A stretch of 64,000 nt of DNA from JADLGH01 sp964586675 (GTDB taxonomy: Bacteria; Desulfobacterota_D; UBA1144; Nemesobacterales; UBA2774), in NCBI GenBank assembly GCA_964586675.1, contig CAZPHQ010000002.1, forward strand, positions 160,466 through 224,465, written 5' to 3'. Below the pieces are notes generated by a model that saw only the letters and a list, made by a program, of their open reading frames with translations, did no database searches and was not told the origin of the DNA. The position numbers and the translations under genes are program-made. Of the stretch, positions 42,004 to 49,711 are shown one piece after another. Numbering within the stretch: position 1 is the stretch's first letter; every line of letters begins with the position of its first letter.

Positions 42004-43074
42004 ATGGCGACAAAACCGAAATCCATTCCGATAATAGACGAAGCCGAAAAGGCTAAGGAAAAATTTTTAAAGGCGCTCGACATAACGCTGCTCAATCCGC
42101 CGGACGTCGAGGTGGGAACGAGCCCGCACGAGGTGATATTCACAGAAAACAAGCTCAGGCTCCTGCATTATTATCCCCAGACGGAGGAGAGCTGCTCGAC
42201 CCCGCTCATACTCGTATTCGCTCTCGTCAACCGCCCCTACATACTAGACCTCATGCCCGGAAGGAGCGTCGTAGAGGTGCTCCTTAAAAAAGGGATACCG
42301 GTTTATCTCATAGACTGGGGCTCGCCCGGAGACGAAGACAAGAACCTCGATCTCAATCACTACATAAACAGGTACATACATAAGGTAGTGCAGAAGGTGA
42401 AGAGGCATTCGGGCTCGGACAAGGTGAACCTCCTCGGGTACTGCATGGGCGGGACGATGTCCGCGATTTACACCGCTCTTCACCCCGAAGAGATCAGGAA
42501 CCTGATACTGATGACAGCGGGAATAGATTTCAAGGTGGAGGGGACACTCAACCTCTGGGGGGACAAGCCGAACTTTAACGTCGACAAGTTCATCGACGCC
42601 TACGGCAACGTTCCCGCGGAATTCCTGCAGTCGGGCTTTCTGATGATGAAGCCTGTGCAGAACCTGGTTTCGAAATACGTGAACTTTTACGAGAACGTGG
42701 ACAACGAGTCGTTCCTCGATAGCTTCCTCGCGATGGAGAAATGGCTTAACGACAATATACCCCTCGCGGGCGAGGCATACAGGGAGTTCATAAAGTACTT
42801 TTACCAGGAGAACCGACTCGTAGAGGATAAGCTCAAGATAAACGGGAAGCCGGTTCACCTGAAGGACATAAAGTGCCCTGTACTTAACCTGATAGCCGAA
42901 AACGACCACCTCGTGCCGCCGGCGTCGAGCATCGTTTTTAACGACCTTATTTCAAGCAAGGACAAGAAGACTGTCGTTTTCCCCGCCGGGCACATCGGGC
43001 TTTCGGTAAGCGGAAAGTCTCTCAAGGCGCTCTGGCCAGAAGCCGCCGACTGGATCATAGAAAGGTCGAACTAG
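42004..43074 (+). CDS. phaC: Class III polyhydroxyalkanoate synthase PhaC
   Basis: 356 residues, the length of class III PhaC (class I enzymes are near 590). It polymerises hydroxyacyl-CoA on PHA granules. The lipase-like box GYCMGG gives nucleophile Cys147; Asp301 in AENDHLVPP and His330 in PAGHIGL complete the triad. Other signatures: VFALVNRPYILDL, YLIDWGSPGDEDKNLDL and LNLWGDKPNFNVD. Class III synthases need a PhaE partner; here two small PhaE-like genes precede it. The start follows a GGAGGCCGG site. Ile codons are nearly all ATA. Confidence 0.95.
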   Translation: MATKPKSIPIIDEAEKAKEKFLKALDITLLNPPDVEVGTSPHEVIFTENKLRLLHYYPQTEESCSTPLILVFALVNRPYILDLMPGRSVVEVLLKKGIPVYLIDWGSPGDEDKNLDLNHYINRYIHKVVQKVKRHSGSDKVNLLGYCMGGTMSAIYTALHPEEIRNLILMTAGIDFKVEGTLNLWGDKPNFNVDKFIDAYGNVPAEFLQSGFLMMKPVQNLVSKYVNFYENVDNESFLDSFLAMEKWLNDNIPLAGEAYREFIKYFYQENRLVEDKLKINGKPVHLKDIKCPVLNLIAENDHLVPPASSIVFNDLISSKDKKTVVFPAGHIGLSVSGKSLKALWPEAADWIIERSN

Positions 43075-43134
43075 GTAAGGGGTTTTTCCAGTAGTAGTTT
43101 GTATTCTGATTTATTCTTCCTGAGAAAGATTCCA

Positions 43135-43153
43135 TCAGAAGATACTAGATTCC
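43135..43153 (+). repeat. Dispersed repeat copy A (TCAGAAGATACTAGATTCC)
   Basis: 19 bases, 18 identical to 49189-49207 in another intergenic spacer. It runs into the stem of the phaC terminator. Confidence 0.6.
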
Positions 43154-43182
43154 GCCCGCATGAACGCGGGCGGAATTATTTT
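43149..43182. terminator. Bidirectional terminator between phaC and the phaB-like gene
   Basis: ATTCCGCCCGC (43149-43159) pairs perfectly with GCGGGCGGAAT (43166-43176), loop ATGAAC, followed by TATTTT; A/T-rich on the other flank as well. Confidence 0.85.
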
Positions 43183-43224
43183 CCTTTGAATTATAAATTA
43201 AAGCCCGGCTAATTCCGCACAAGC

Positions 43225-43980
43225 TTAGATATAGTGCCCGCCGTTAATGCGGAGCGTTACGCCCGTTATCCAGCTCGACGCCGGTGAGCAGAGATAGACG
43301 ACTGCGAGCGCTATTTCTTCGGGAGTGCCGAACCTGCCGAGTGCTATCTCTTTTTTAATCTGATCGCGTATGTCTTCGGGCACTGTTCCGAGCATGTCGG
43401 TTTCGACGAAGCCCGGTGCGACGGCATTGACGCGGATATTGCTCTTCGCGAGCTCCCTTGCCATGGTTTTCGTGAACCCTATCATGCCCGCCTTCGTGGC
43501 TGCGTAGTTACACTGGCCGAGGTTACCCATCTCGCCGATGATGGAGGAGATGGAGACGATCACGCCGCCGTGCTCGGACATGAGGTCGACTACAGCCTTC
43601 GTACAGTTAAAGACGCTCGAAAGGTTTGTCTGAATGACCTCGTTCCACTGCTCGAAGGTCATTCTCTTGAGAGTCCTGTCGCGGTTGATGCCCGCGTTGT
43701 TGACCAGTATGTCGACGCGGCCGAAGTGATTCTGCGCCGCCTTGCCGAGATTCTGGGCCTGCTGAAAATTCCCGACGTTCGCCCTTACGGTGACGCATTT
43801 ACGGCCGAACTTTTCTATCTCTTTTTTGACCTTGTCGGCTTCTTTGTCACTTCGAGAATAGTTAAGTACTATGTCGGCTCCGGCTTCGGCCAGAGCAAGA
43901 GAAATGGACCTTCCTATACCCCTTGAGCCGCCGGTAACTACGGCGACCTTGCCGCTCAAATCGTGCATCTGTTCAAGCAT
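43225..43980 (-). CDS. Short-chain reductase, acetoacetyl-CoA or 3-oxoacyl-ACP reductase (PhaB/FabG-like)
   Basis: 251-residue SDR. Cofactor motif TGGSRGIGRS, the NNAG motif in ILVNNAGINRD, catalytic Ser-Tyr-Lys in VSISSIIGEMGNLGQCNYAATKAG, and the C-terminal SSWITGVTLRINGGHYI. The ending INGGxY and MGNxGQxNYAA are more like PhaB than FabG, and it faces phaC across a shared terminator, which favours supplying (R)-3-hydroxybutyryl-CoA. FabG activity cannot be excluded. CGGAGG lies 8 bases before the ATG and a good promoter is 54 bases further up. No thiolase (phaA) is in the window. Confidence 0.85.
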   Translation of the reverse strand: MLEQMHDLSGKVAVVTGGSRGIGRSISLALAEAGADIVLNYSRSDKEADKVKKEIEKFGRKCVTVRANVGNFQQAQNLGKAAQNHFGRVDILVNNAGINRDRTLKRMTFEQWNEVIQTNLSSVFNCTKAVVDLMSEHGGVIVSISSIIGEMGNLGQCNYAATKAGMIGFTKTMARELAKSNIRVNAVAPGFVETDMLGTVPEDIRDQIKKEIALGRFGTPEEIALAVVYLCSPASSWITGVTLRINGGHYI

Positions 43981-44033
43981 CGAAAACCTCCGGGACTCTT
44001 AGTATTTCCGCCTGTGAAAACTGAGGATTATAG

Positions 44034-44061
44034 ATTTTATTCCTAATCGGTTTTTTGTCAA
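44034..44061 (-). promoter_or_regulatory. Predicted promoter of the phaB-like gene
   Basis: Minus strand TTGACA (44056-44061), 16 bases, TAAAAT (44034-44039); leader of about 48 bases. Confidence 0.6.
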
Positions 44062-44163
44062 CCTGAGCCCGGGGAGCCCGGCCAGAGACGAAAGAGGGCC
44101 CTCCGACTAATGGCACCGGACCGCAATATCGAGTGCTGTAACGGGGGTTTAACAGTTAAGGGA

Positions 44164-44186
44164 CCGGCCCGGGCATGCCGGGCCGG
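44164..44186 (-). terminator. GC-rich hairpin after the crotonase gene
   Basis: CCGGCCCGG (44164-44172) pairs with CCGGGCCGG (44178-44186), loop GCATG. It starts 15 bases after the stop at 44201; the following T-run is weak, so termination is only probable. Confidence 0.45.
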
Positions 44187-44200
44187 AGAACTTGAAAGGA

Positions 44201-44986
44201 TTATCTGCCTGTAAAGGCGGGCTCTCTCTTTTCGAGAAAGGCGTTCATGCCCTCTATTCTGTCCTCGGAATCGAAACAGAGAGAGACGAGCGTCTTTTCG
44301 AGAAGGAGCGCCTTCTGGAGGTCCATCTCGGACCCGGCGTTTATAGCCGTTTTGGCCATCCTGACCGCTATGGGGCCTCTCCTGGCGATGGCGCCCGCGA
44401 GGTCTCTCGCTGTGCTCATCGTCTCTTCGTGGGGCACGACCTTTTCGACGAGCCCTATCCTGAGGGCTTCGTTGGCGTCGACCATTTCACCCGTGAATAC
44501 TAGCTCCTTGGTTTTTCCGAGGCCGAGCACTCTCGTTACGCGCTGCGTGCCGCCCCACCCGGGGAATATGCCGAGCTTTACCTCGGGGAAGCCGAGCCTG
44601 GCTTTTTCAGACGCTATCCTGATATCGCACGCGAGGGCGAGCTCGCAGCCCCCTCCGAGTGCGTAGCCGTTTATGGCAGCGATGGAAGGACAGGCACTGT
44701 TTTCGATGAGCTCGTAGACTCTATGAGCCGTATCGACGTAATCCTGGAAATCCCTTTCCTTCATTTCGTTCATCTGGGCGATGTCGGCCCCCGCGACGAA
44801 GGCCTTTTCACCTGCGCCGGTGACAATGAGGGCTTTCAGCTCCTCTCCGGGAAGTATGTCTTCGAGGAATACCTTCAGCTCGCTGAGCGTGTCCCAGTTA
44901 AGAGCGTTAAGAACGTTCGGCCTGTTGACTGTCAGAATACCGATGCCGTTAGGCTCTTTTTGATATTGTATGTACTTGAATCCCAT
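44201..44986 (-). CDS. Enoyl-CoA hydratase/isomerase (crotonase)
   Basis: 261 residues from the ATG at 44986, preceded by GGAGGAG at 6 bases. Oxyanion-hole elements AFVAGADIAQM and ALGGGCELALACDIRIAS, with the catalytic Glu pair expected in NGYALGGGCELA and FPEVKLGIFPGWGGTQR. These features fit short-chain enoyl-CoA (3-hydroxybutyryl-CoA) hydratases. With phaB- and phaC-like genes nearby it may link beta-oxidation to PHA supply, but FadB-type hydratases give the S isomer, so this is not proven. Confidence 0.88.
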   Translation of the reverse strand: MGFKYIQYQKEPNGIGILTVNRPNVLNALNWDTLSELKVFLEDILPGEELKALIVTGAGEKAFVAGADIAQMNEMKERDFQDYVDTAHRVYELIENSACPSIAAINGYALGGGCELALACDIRIASEKARLGFPEVKLGIFPGWGGTQRVTRVLGLGKTKELVFTGEMVDANEALRIGLVEKVVPHEETMSTARDLAGAIARRGPIAVRMAKTAINAGSEMDLQKALLLEKTLVSLCFDSEDRIEGMNAFLEKREPAFTGR

Positions 44987-45046
44987 AAGGCTCCTCCTCA
45001 ACGTGGTTTGCAGGGCTCTAAGCAAAGGGCTCTATCTAAATTGATA

Positions 45047-45074
45047 TTAATACAGGGGAAAACGGGCTTGTCAA
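45047..45074 (-). promoter_or_regulatory. Predicted promoter of the crotonase gene
   Basis: Minus strand TTGACA (45069-45074), 16 bases, TATTAA (45047-45052), about 60 bases upstream of the ATG at 44986. Confidence 0.55.
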
Positions 45075-45077
45075 TGC

Positions 45078-45101
45078 TTTTCTTCGCAAAAGCGAAGAAA
45101 A
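45078..45101. promoter_or_regulatory. Perfect inverted repeat next to the crotonase -35
   Basis: TTTTCTTCGC (45078-45087) and GCGAAGAAAA (45092-45101) around AAAA, four bases from the -35 hexamer of the crotonase promoter. Candidate regulator site or short RNA hairpin on the other strand. Confidence 0.45.
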
Positions 45102-45141
45102 TATGGCTAAAAATCCGGGGATTCTTGTGCTGCGAAGAGGA

Positions 45142-45162
45142 GTTCCGGTAATTTACCGGAAC
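45142..45162. promoter_or_regulatory. Perfect 21-bp palindrome between crotonase and FKBP genes
   Basis: GTTCCGGTAA and TTACCGGAAC meet around a single T at 45152. One-base spacing is typical of a protein operator. The remaining spacer (45163-45412) shows a TATATATA run near 45257 and nothing else recognisable before the FKBP ribosome site. Confidence 0.5.
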
Positions 45163-45412
45163 CGGCGGAAAAAGCCCGGGAATATTAAGCATGCGGCAAA
45201 AAAGGCCCGAGGTAATCCGTATACTCGATTATGGCCCTCAGTGAACATATCCTTACATATATATGGCCGGGAGTGGCGTTGCAGTATGTTCGGAGGGCCT
45301 GGCAACGGCAAGGGAGGAAGATTGTTTGGCCCGGCGCGGGTTAATCAGGTAGAGTTTCTGAACCGGGGGGGGCCGAAAAAGAAATATGTCCCCGTCGCCA
45401 AAGGAGGTTTAG

Positions 45413-45880
45413 ATGTCTGAGAAAAAGAGGGGACAGTTTACCGCATTTGCAATATTCGCCATCATGGCGCTCTGCCTTATGACCGCATACGCGAATGCAG
45501 ACCAGCAGAATGGAGACCAACAGAAAAGTGAGGGCAAGGTTATGAAGACGGATTCGGGACTCGAATACATTATTATAGAAGAAGGACAGGGCGAGAAGCC
45601 GAAGACCGGGCAGAAGGTGAAGGTTCACTATACCGGAAAGCTCCAGGACGGCACGGTTTTCGACAGCTCCGTCAAGAGGGGCGAGCCGATAGAGTTTACG
45701 CTCGGAGTGGGGCAGGTCATTAAGGGATGGGACGAGGGCATCGCCGACATGAAGGAAGGCGGGAAGCGCCAGCTTATCATTCCGCCGGCGCTCGCTTATG
45801 GTGAGAGAGGATACCCTCCCGTCATCCCGCCAAGCTCGACGCTCATATTCGATGTCGAGCTGGTAGAGATAGTAGACTGA
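45413..45880 (+). CDS. FKBP-type peptidyl-prolyl cis-trans isomerase, exported
   Basis: 155 residues. AAAGGAGG lies 6 bases before the ATG. Residues about 10-29 are a signal peptide (FAIFAIMALCLMTAYANA). The FKBP domain (about 48-153) shows all usual elements: VKVHYTGKLQDGTVFDSS, EFTLGVGQVIKGWDEGIADMKEG, and IPPALAYGERGYPPVIPPSSTLIFDVELVEI. The active-site residues (Tyr in HYTG, Asp in FDSS, Trp in KGWD, Tyr in LAYG, and terminal Phe) are intact. A periplasmic protein-folding catalyst. Confidence 0.93.
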   Translation: MSEKKRGQFTAFAIFAIMALCLMTAYANADQQNGDQQKSEGKVMKTDSGLEYIIIEEGQGEKPKTGQKVKVHYTGKLQDGTVFDSSVKRGEPIEFTLGVGQVIKGWDEGIADMKEGGKRQLIIPPALAYGERGYPPVIPPSSTLIFDVELVEIVD

Positions 45881-45940
45881 CGGCACGGGAATCCCGGCGG
45901 CTGACGCTGATTCGGATTGGAACGCGGCCGGGGGAACGCG

Positions 45941-46543
45941 ATGAATTACCTTGCGCACATGTACCTGGCCGGGGATTCCGAGGAGGCGATCGTCGGTGAC
46001 ATGCTAGGGGATTTCGTGAAGGGGCGTATAGGAGACGAGTTCCCGCCGGGAATCGCCGACGGGATCAGGGCTCACAGGAAGATAGACGCCTATACGGATT
46101 CTCACGAAACGGTCCTTCGCTGCAAGAGACTGATAAGCCCGGAGAGGAGAAGGTTTTCGGGGATTATCATAGACCTCGCCTTCGACCACATGCTTGCTGC
46201 GAGCTGGCGCGATTATTCGGAGCAGCCGCTCGAAGAGTTCATAGGCAGGACTTATAGCGTGCTCGGGAGTAATAAGGGGCTCATGCCGGAAAGACTGAGG
46301 CAAGCCCTTAAATTCATGATAGACGAGGATTGGCTTGGCTCGTATAGAAGGCTCGAAGGGATCGGGCTGGCTCTCGACAGGATAGCGATACGTTTCGAGC
46401 GAAGGACCGGGAGAAAGAACAGCCTCCCTGGGGCCGTGGAAGAGATAGAAAGGAACTATGGGGCGCTCGAAGAGAATTTCAAACTGTTTTTTCCTGAGCT
46501 GATCCGTTTTGTCGGGAATTTCCGGAAAGGCGCAGCGAACTAG
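45941..46543 (+). CDS. ACP phosphodiesterase-like protein (AcpH/DUF479)
   Basis: 200 residues beginning MNYLAHMYLAGDSEEAIVGDMLGDFVKG; this start is preferred over an upstream TTG because the family begins with MNYLAH. The conserved acidic/His residues GDMLGDF, HRKIDAYTDSH and DLAFDHMLA form the presumed metal site. AcpH removes phosphopantetheine from acyl carrier protein in E. coli; the family is larger than that one activity, so specificity is tentative. Confidence 0.88.
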   Translation: MNYLAHMYLAGDSEEAIVGDMLGDFVKGRIGDEFPPGIADGIRAHRKIDAYTDSHETVLRCKRLISPERRRFSGIIIDLAFDHMLAASWRDYSEQPLEEFIGRTYSVLGSNKGLMPERLRQALKFMIDEDWLGSYRRLEGIGLALDRIAIRFERRTGRKNSLPGAVEEIERNYGALEENFKLFFPELIRFVGNFRKGAAN

Positions 46544-46608
46544 AATATAAGGCTCTTAGAAAGTCTCACGATTAAGCAGAAGGGGAATAATCAAGGAGGC
46601 TTTTACTT

Positions 46609-47493
46609 ATGCAGAAAATTATTCCTTTTTTGTGGTTCGACAATGAAGCCGAGGAGGCGGCCGGTTTTTACACCTCTATTTTGGCGGCTTCGAGTATAGG
46701 CCACGTGTCCCATTACGGGAAAGAAGGTGCGGGCATTTCCGGAAGGCCCGAGGGTTCTGTGATGACCGTGGAATTCGAGCTCGACGGGGAGGCATTCACC
46801 GCGCTCAACGGCGGGCCTTATTTCAAATTCTCTCCGGCGATATCATTTTTCGTCAGCTGCGAAACGGAGGAAGAGGTGGACAGATTGTTCGTCAGGCTGT
46901 CCGAAGGTGGAATGGTTCTTATGGAGATCGGGGAGTATCCCTTCAGCAAGAAGTTCGGGTGGCTGATGGATGAATACGGAGTATCGTGGCAGATAAATCT
47001 CGGAAGCCGGCAGCGGAAGATCGCCCCGTTTCTAATGTTCTTCGGCGAGCGATACGGAAAGGCGGAAGAGGCGATAGATTTTTACGTTTCGCACATAGAG
47101 AATTCGTCAGTCACCGCCATGGACCGCTACGGCGCAGGCGAGGAAGGACGGGAAGGGACGGTCAGGCATGCGGTGTTCTCGCTCGGCGGCGTGGAATTCA
47201 TGGCCTTCGACAGCTGGATCGATCATCCCTTTACATTCACGCCAGCGATATCGTTCGTCGTCAACTGCGAGACGCAAGAAGAGATAGACAGGATGTGGGA
47301 GGGGCTTTCGGAGGGCGGCGTGAAGCAGCAGTGCGGATGGCTCCAGGACCGCTACGGGATATCGTGGCAGATAACGCCGGCGGCGCTTTGTGAAATGATG
47401 CATGATCCTTCGAAAGCGGAGAAGGTTATGGAAGCCCTTCTCAAGATGAAAAAGCTCGATATCGCCGAGCTCTGGCGTGCGCATGACCAATAA
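46609..47493 (+). CDS. Tandem VOC-fold protein, PhnB-like (3-demethylubiquinone methyltransferase-type domains)
   Basis: 294 residues made of two similar halves. Each starts with a beta strand and FY motif (IIPFLWFDNEAEEAAGFYTSI; IAPFLMFFGERYGKAEEAIDFYVS, both shortened) and contains MTVEFELDGEAFTALNGGPYFKFSPAISFFV or its counterpart FMAFDSWIDHPFTFTPAISFVV, then WLMDEYGVSWQIN and WLQDRYGISWQIT. This is the PhnB/YdbC-type glyoxalase fold; activity unknown. AAGGAGG lies 9 bases before the ATG. Single gene. Confidence 0.85.
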   Translation: MQKIIPFLWFDNEAEEAAGFYTSILAASSIGHVSHYGKEGAGISGRPEGSVMTVEFELDGEAFTALNGGPYFKFSPAISFFVSCETEEEVDRLFVRLSEGGMVLMEIGEYPFSKKFGWLMDEYGVSWQINLGSRQRKIAPFLMFFGERYGKAEEAIDFYVSHIENSSVTAMDRYGAGEEGREGTVRHAVFSLGGVEFMAFDSWIDHPFTFTPAISFVVNCETQEEIDRMWEGLSEGGVKQQCGWLQDRYGISWQITPAALCEMMHDPSKAEKVMEALLKMKKLDIAELWRAHDQ

Positions 47494-47626
47494 ATAACCC
47501 GATGGAAGACGGCGGCGATTCGTTCCCGGCCGATGGCCCCCTGCCTTATCGCCCCGGATTGAAAGATTCCGGTTCTTATTATAATATTATTAAGTACTTA
47601 AATCGCATAGGTAAACCAAAGAGACC

Positions 47627-47998
47627 TTGAAAAGACAAAGATTCGAGCAGCTCGTCGAAGAGGCCTACGAAAGGATCCCCGAGGAGTTCCGGAAGAAGAT
47701 CGATAACGTCGTAATAAAGGTGGAGGACTATCCTTCGCGTGAGGACCTCGACAAGCTGGAGATAAGGGGCGAGGGTCTCCTGCTCGGTCTCTACCGGGGG
47801 ACGCCGCTTCACCTGAGAAGTATTTGGGAGGGGATAAGGCTCCCGGACGAGATCGTCCTTTACCAAAAAGATATAGAAAAGATATGCCGGACGGACGAGG
47901 AGATAGAGGACAGGATCGAAGAGGTGCTCCAGCACGAGATAGCGCATTACTTCGGCCTCAACGACGACGAAATATACGCGCTAATGGGAAGGGACTGA
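47627..47998 (+). CDS. Small zincin-like metallopeptidase family protein
   Basis: 123 residues with the zinc-protease motif HEIAHYFGLNDDEI near the C-terminus (HExxH, residues about 104-108). The N-terminal KRQRFEQLVEEAYERIPEEFRKKIDNV and LLGLYRGTPL match the short possibly-proteolytic family found in many bacteria. The start codon is TTG at 47627; no ATG occurs upstream of the conserved region. purU follows 34 bases later in the same direction. Confidence 0.83.
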   Translation: MKRQRFEQLVEEAYERIPEEFRKKIDNVVIKVEDYPSREDLDKLEIRGEGLLLGLYRGTPLHLRSIWEGIRLPDEIVLYQKDIEKICRTDEEIEDRIEEVLQHEIAHYFGLNDDEIYALMGRD

Positions 47999-48032
47999 CC
48001 AGCCGCTCCACTCACGGCAAAGGAAAACAGAC

Positions 48033-48911
48033 ATGGCCGAACAGAACGGGAACGATGTACGCTCCGCGATATTGCTTATACACTGCCCTGACAGGAAGGG
48101 GCTGGTGTCCGCGATCACCGAGTTCATATTCAAGAACGACGGCAATATAATCTACCTCGACCAGCACGTGGACACGCAGGAGAAGGTGTTCTTCATGCGC
48201 GTCGAGTGGGACCTCGCGAATTTCAGCATTCCTTCGGAGAAGATAGGGGAGTATTTTCAGACGCTGATAGCGGAAAGGTTCGGCATGAAGTGGAGCCTTT
48301 ATTTTTCGGACTATGTGCCGAAGATGGCTATATTCGTATCGAAGATGCCGCACTGCCTTCACGACATACTGTCGCGCTGCCAGTCGGACCAGTGGAATGT
48401 AGAGGTGCCGCTCATCATAAGCAACCACGAGGACCTGGAGCCTGTCGCGCGCGCGTTCGGCATTAACTTTCATGTGACGCCGAACGTACAGGAAAACAAG
48501 GCCGCCGCGGAGAAGAAGCAGCTCGAGCTCCTGAAGGAATACGAAATAAACTTCGTTGTCCTCGCGAGGTATATGCAGATACTGAGCGGGGATTTCGTGT
48601 CGCAATATCCGCACAGGATAATAAATATTCACCATTCGTTCCTTCCTGCGTTTCCCGGGGCGAGACCTTATCACTCAGCCTATGAGAGAGGAGTGAAGAT
48701 TATCGGGGCGACGAGCCATTATGTTACCGCGGAGCTCGACGCGGGGCCGATAATAGAGCAGAACGTCGTCCGCATTACGCACAAGGACAGTGTCGAGGAC
48801 CTTATAAGGAAGGGACGAGACCTGGAGAAGGTGGTGCTGTCGCAGGCTGTGTGGTATCACCTGAAGAGGAAGATACTGGTCTACGGGAACAGGACGCTGA
48901 TTTTTGATTAA
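48033..48911 (+). CDS. purU: Formyltetrahydrofolate deformylase
   Basis: Hydrolyses 10-formyl-THF to formate and THF, balancing one-carbon units. 292 residues: N-terminal ACT domain (about 10-85, AILLIHCPDRKGLVSAITEF) for regulation, then a formyltransferase fold with KMPHCLHDILSR, ARYMQILSGDFVSQYPHRIINIHHSFLP (Asn and His catalytic), and GATSHYVTAELDAGPIIEQ with the catalytic Asp. It shares folate one-carbon chemistry with the formyl-THF cyclo-ligase elsewhere in the window. Confidence 0.95.
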   Translation: MAEQNGNDVRSAILLIHCPDRKGLVSAITEFIFKNDGNIIYLDQHVDTQEKVFFMRVEWDLANFSIPSEKIGEYFQTLIAERFGMKWSLYFSDYVPKMAIFVSKMPHCLHDILSRCQSDQWNVEVPLIISNHEDLEPVARAFGINFHVTPNVQENKAAAEKKQLELLKEYEINFVVLARYMQILSGDFVSQYPHRIINIHHSFLPAFPGARPYHSAYERGVKIIGATSHYVTAELDAGPIIEQNVVRITHKDSVEDLIRKGRDLEKVVLSQAVWYHLKRKILVYGNRTLIFD

Positions 48912-49252
48912 TGAGATTGCCGCGCTTCGTTTTACTACATTTGCAATGACATATTAAATCCCCCTCTGTAAGGCAAGAAAAAACAAAATATTAAATCCCC
49001 CCTGTTTACTATGATTGAACTAGAACTAATGCGCAGCACTGGATGGGCTCCGAGGATTTAAGCAGGGGCGTCCGGTTCTTGCGCTCGCTCAGAACCGTCC
49101 CCTTTTCCTAAGGGGGATTGAAAATAAAGAACTCTGACAAATTGCTTGCGGAAATGGATTCCCGATTGAGACATTCGGGAATGACAACTCAGAAGATACT
49201 AAATTCCCCACACTCCCTTATAGGATAAAAGATTAAAGATAGTTGTTGGGAA
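48912..49252. repeat. Repeat-bearing gene-free spacer
   Basis: About 340 bases with no gene. ATATTAAATCCCCC occurs at 48951-48964 and, in the same orientation, at 48988-49001; AAGGGGGATTGAAA near 49110-49124 is the inverted counterpart. ATTCCCGA (49158-49165) and TCGGGAAT (49175-49182) form a REP-like hairpin. A 19-base element at 49189-49207 recurs near phaC. It looks like a small nest of dispersed intergenic repeats. Confidence 0.6.
49189..49207 (+). repeat. Dispersed repeat copy B (TCAGAAGATACTAAATTCC)
   Basis: 18 of 19 bases match 43135-43153. It directly follows the REP-like hairpin. Confidence 0.6.
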
Positions 49253-49711
49253 TCATTTATACTCGGTGATTTCGAGGAGGATGCCGTCGGGGTCGTGGAA
49301 GTAGCAGAGCATCTTGTGGCCGGCGTCGTGGGTGACGACAGTTTCTGGGACGACGACGGGATCGCCAAGGAGCTTTACTCCAGCGTCTCTCAGCTTCTTT
49401 GCCGATGCGTGAATGTCGTCGACCCTGAACGCGATGTGTCTGATGCCGATTGTATTGGCGAGGGAGTTTACCGGTATCGATTCACCCTCGGGGGTTTTGT
49501 AGCACAGGAGCTCGATGCGTGGCTCGCCCGCCGGTGCGACGATGAAGGCGACGTCTGCGACGACGCCTTTCAGGCCTACTATTTTTTCAATCCAGTCACC
49601 TTCCAGATGTGCGCGTTTCGATTCACGGAATCCGAGAAGCTCCGTGTAGAATTTGACCGATCTTTCAAGGTCGGAGACTACGAAGTTGATGTGGTCGATT
49701 GAGTGTATCAT
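49253..49711 (-). CDS. VOC family protein, glyoxalase/lyase-like
   Basis: 152 residues, one vicinal-oxygen-chelate unit pair: HINFVVSDLERSVKFYTELLGF, VADVAFIVAPAGEPRIELLCY, IRHIAFRVDDIHASAKKL and CYFHDPDGILLEITEY. Metal ligands expected for the fold are present: His near the N-terminus, Glu in IELL, His in IRHIAF and Glu in LLEI. Likely a glyoxalase or methylmalonyl-CoA epimerase relative. Its start overlaps the stop of the upstream HEPN-like gene by one base (TAATG). Confidence 0.88.
   Translation of the reverse strand: MIHSIDHINFVVSDLERSVKFYTELLGFRESKRAHLEGDWIEKIVGLKGVVADVAFIVAPAGEPRIELLCYKTPEGESIPVNSLANTIGIRHIAFRVDDIHASAKKLRDAGVKLLGDPVVVPETVVTHDAGHKMLCYFHDPDGILLEITEYK

Noticed and set aside
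48951..49124. Complete MITE with terminal inverted repeats
   Set aside because: The end repeats are imperfect and no target-site duplication is visible; recorded only as a repeat-rich spacer.
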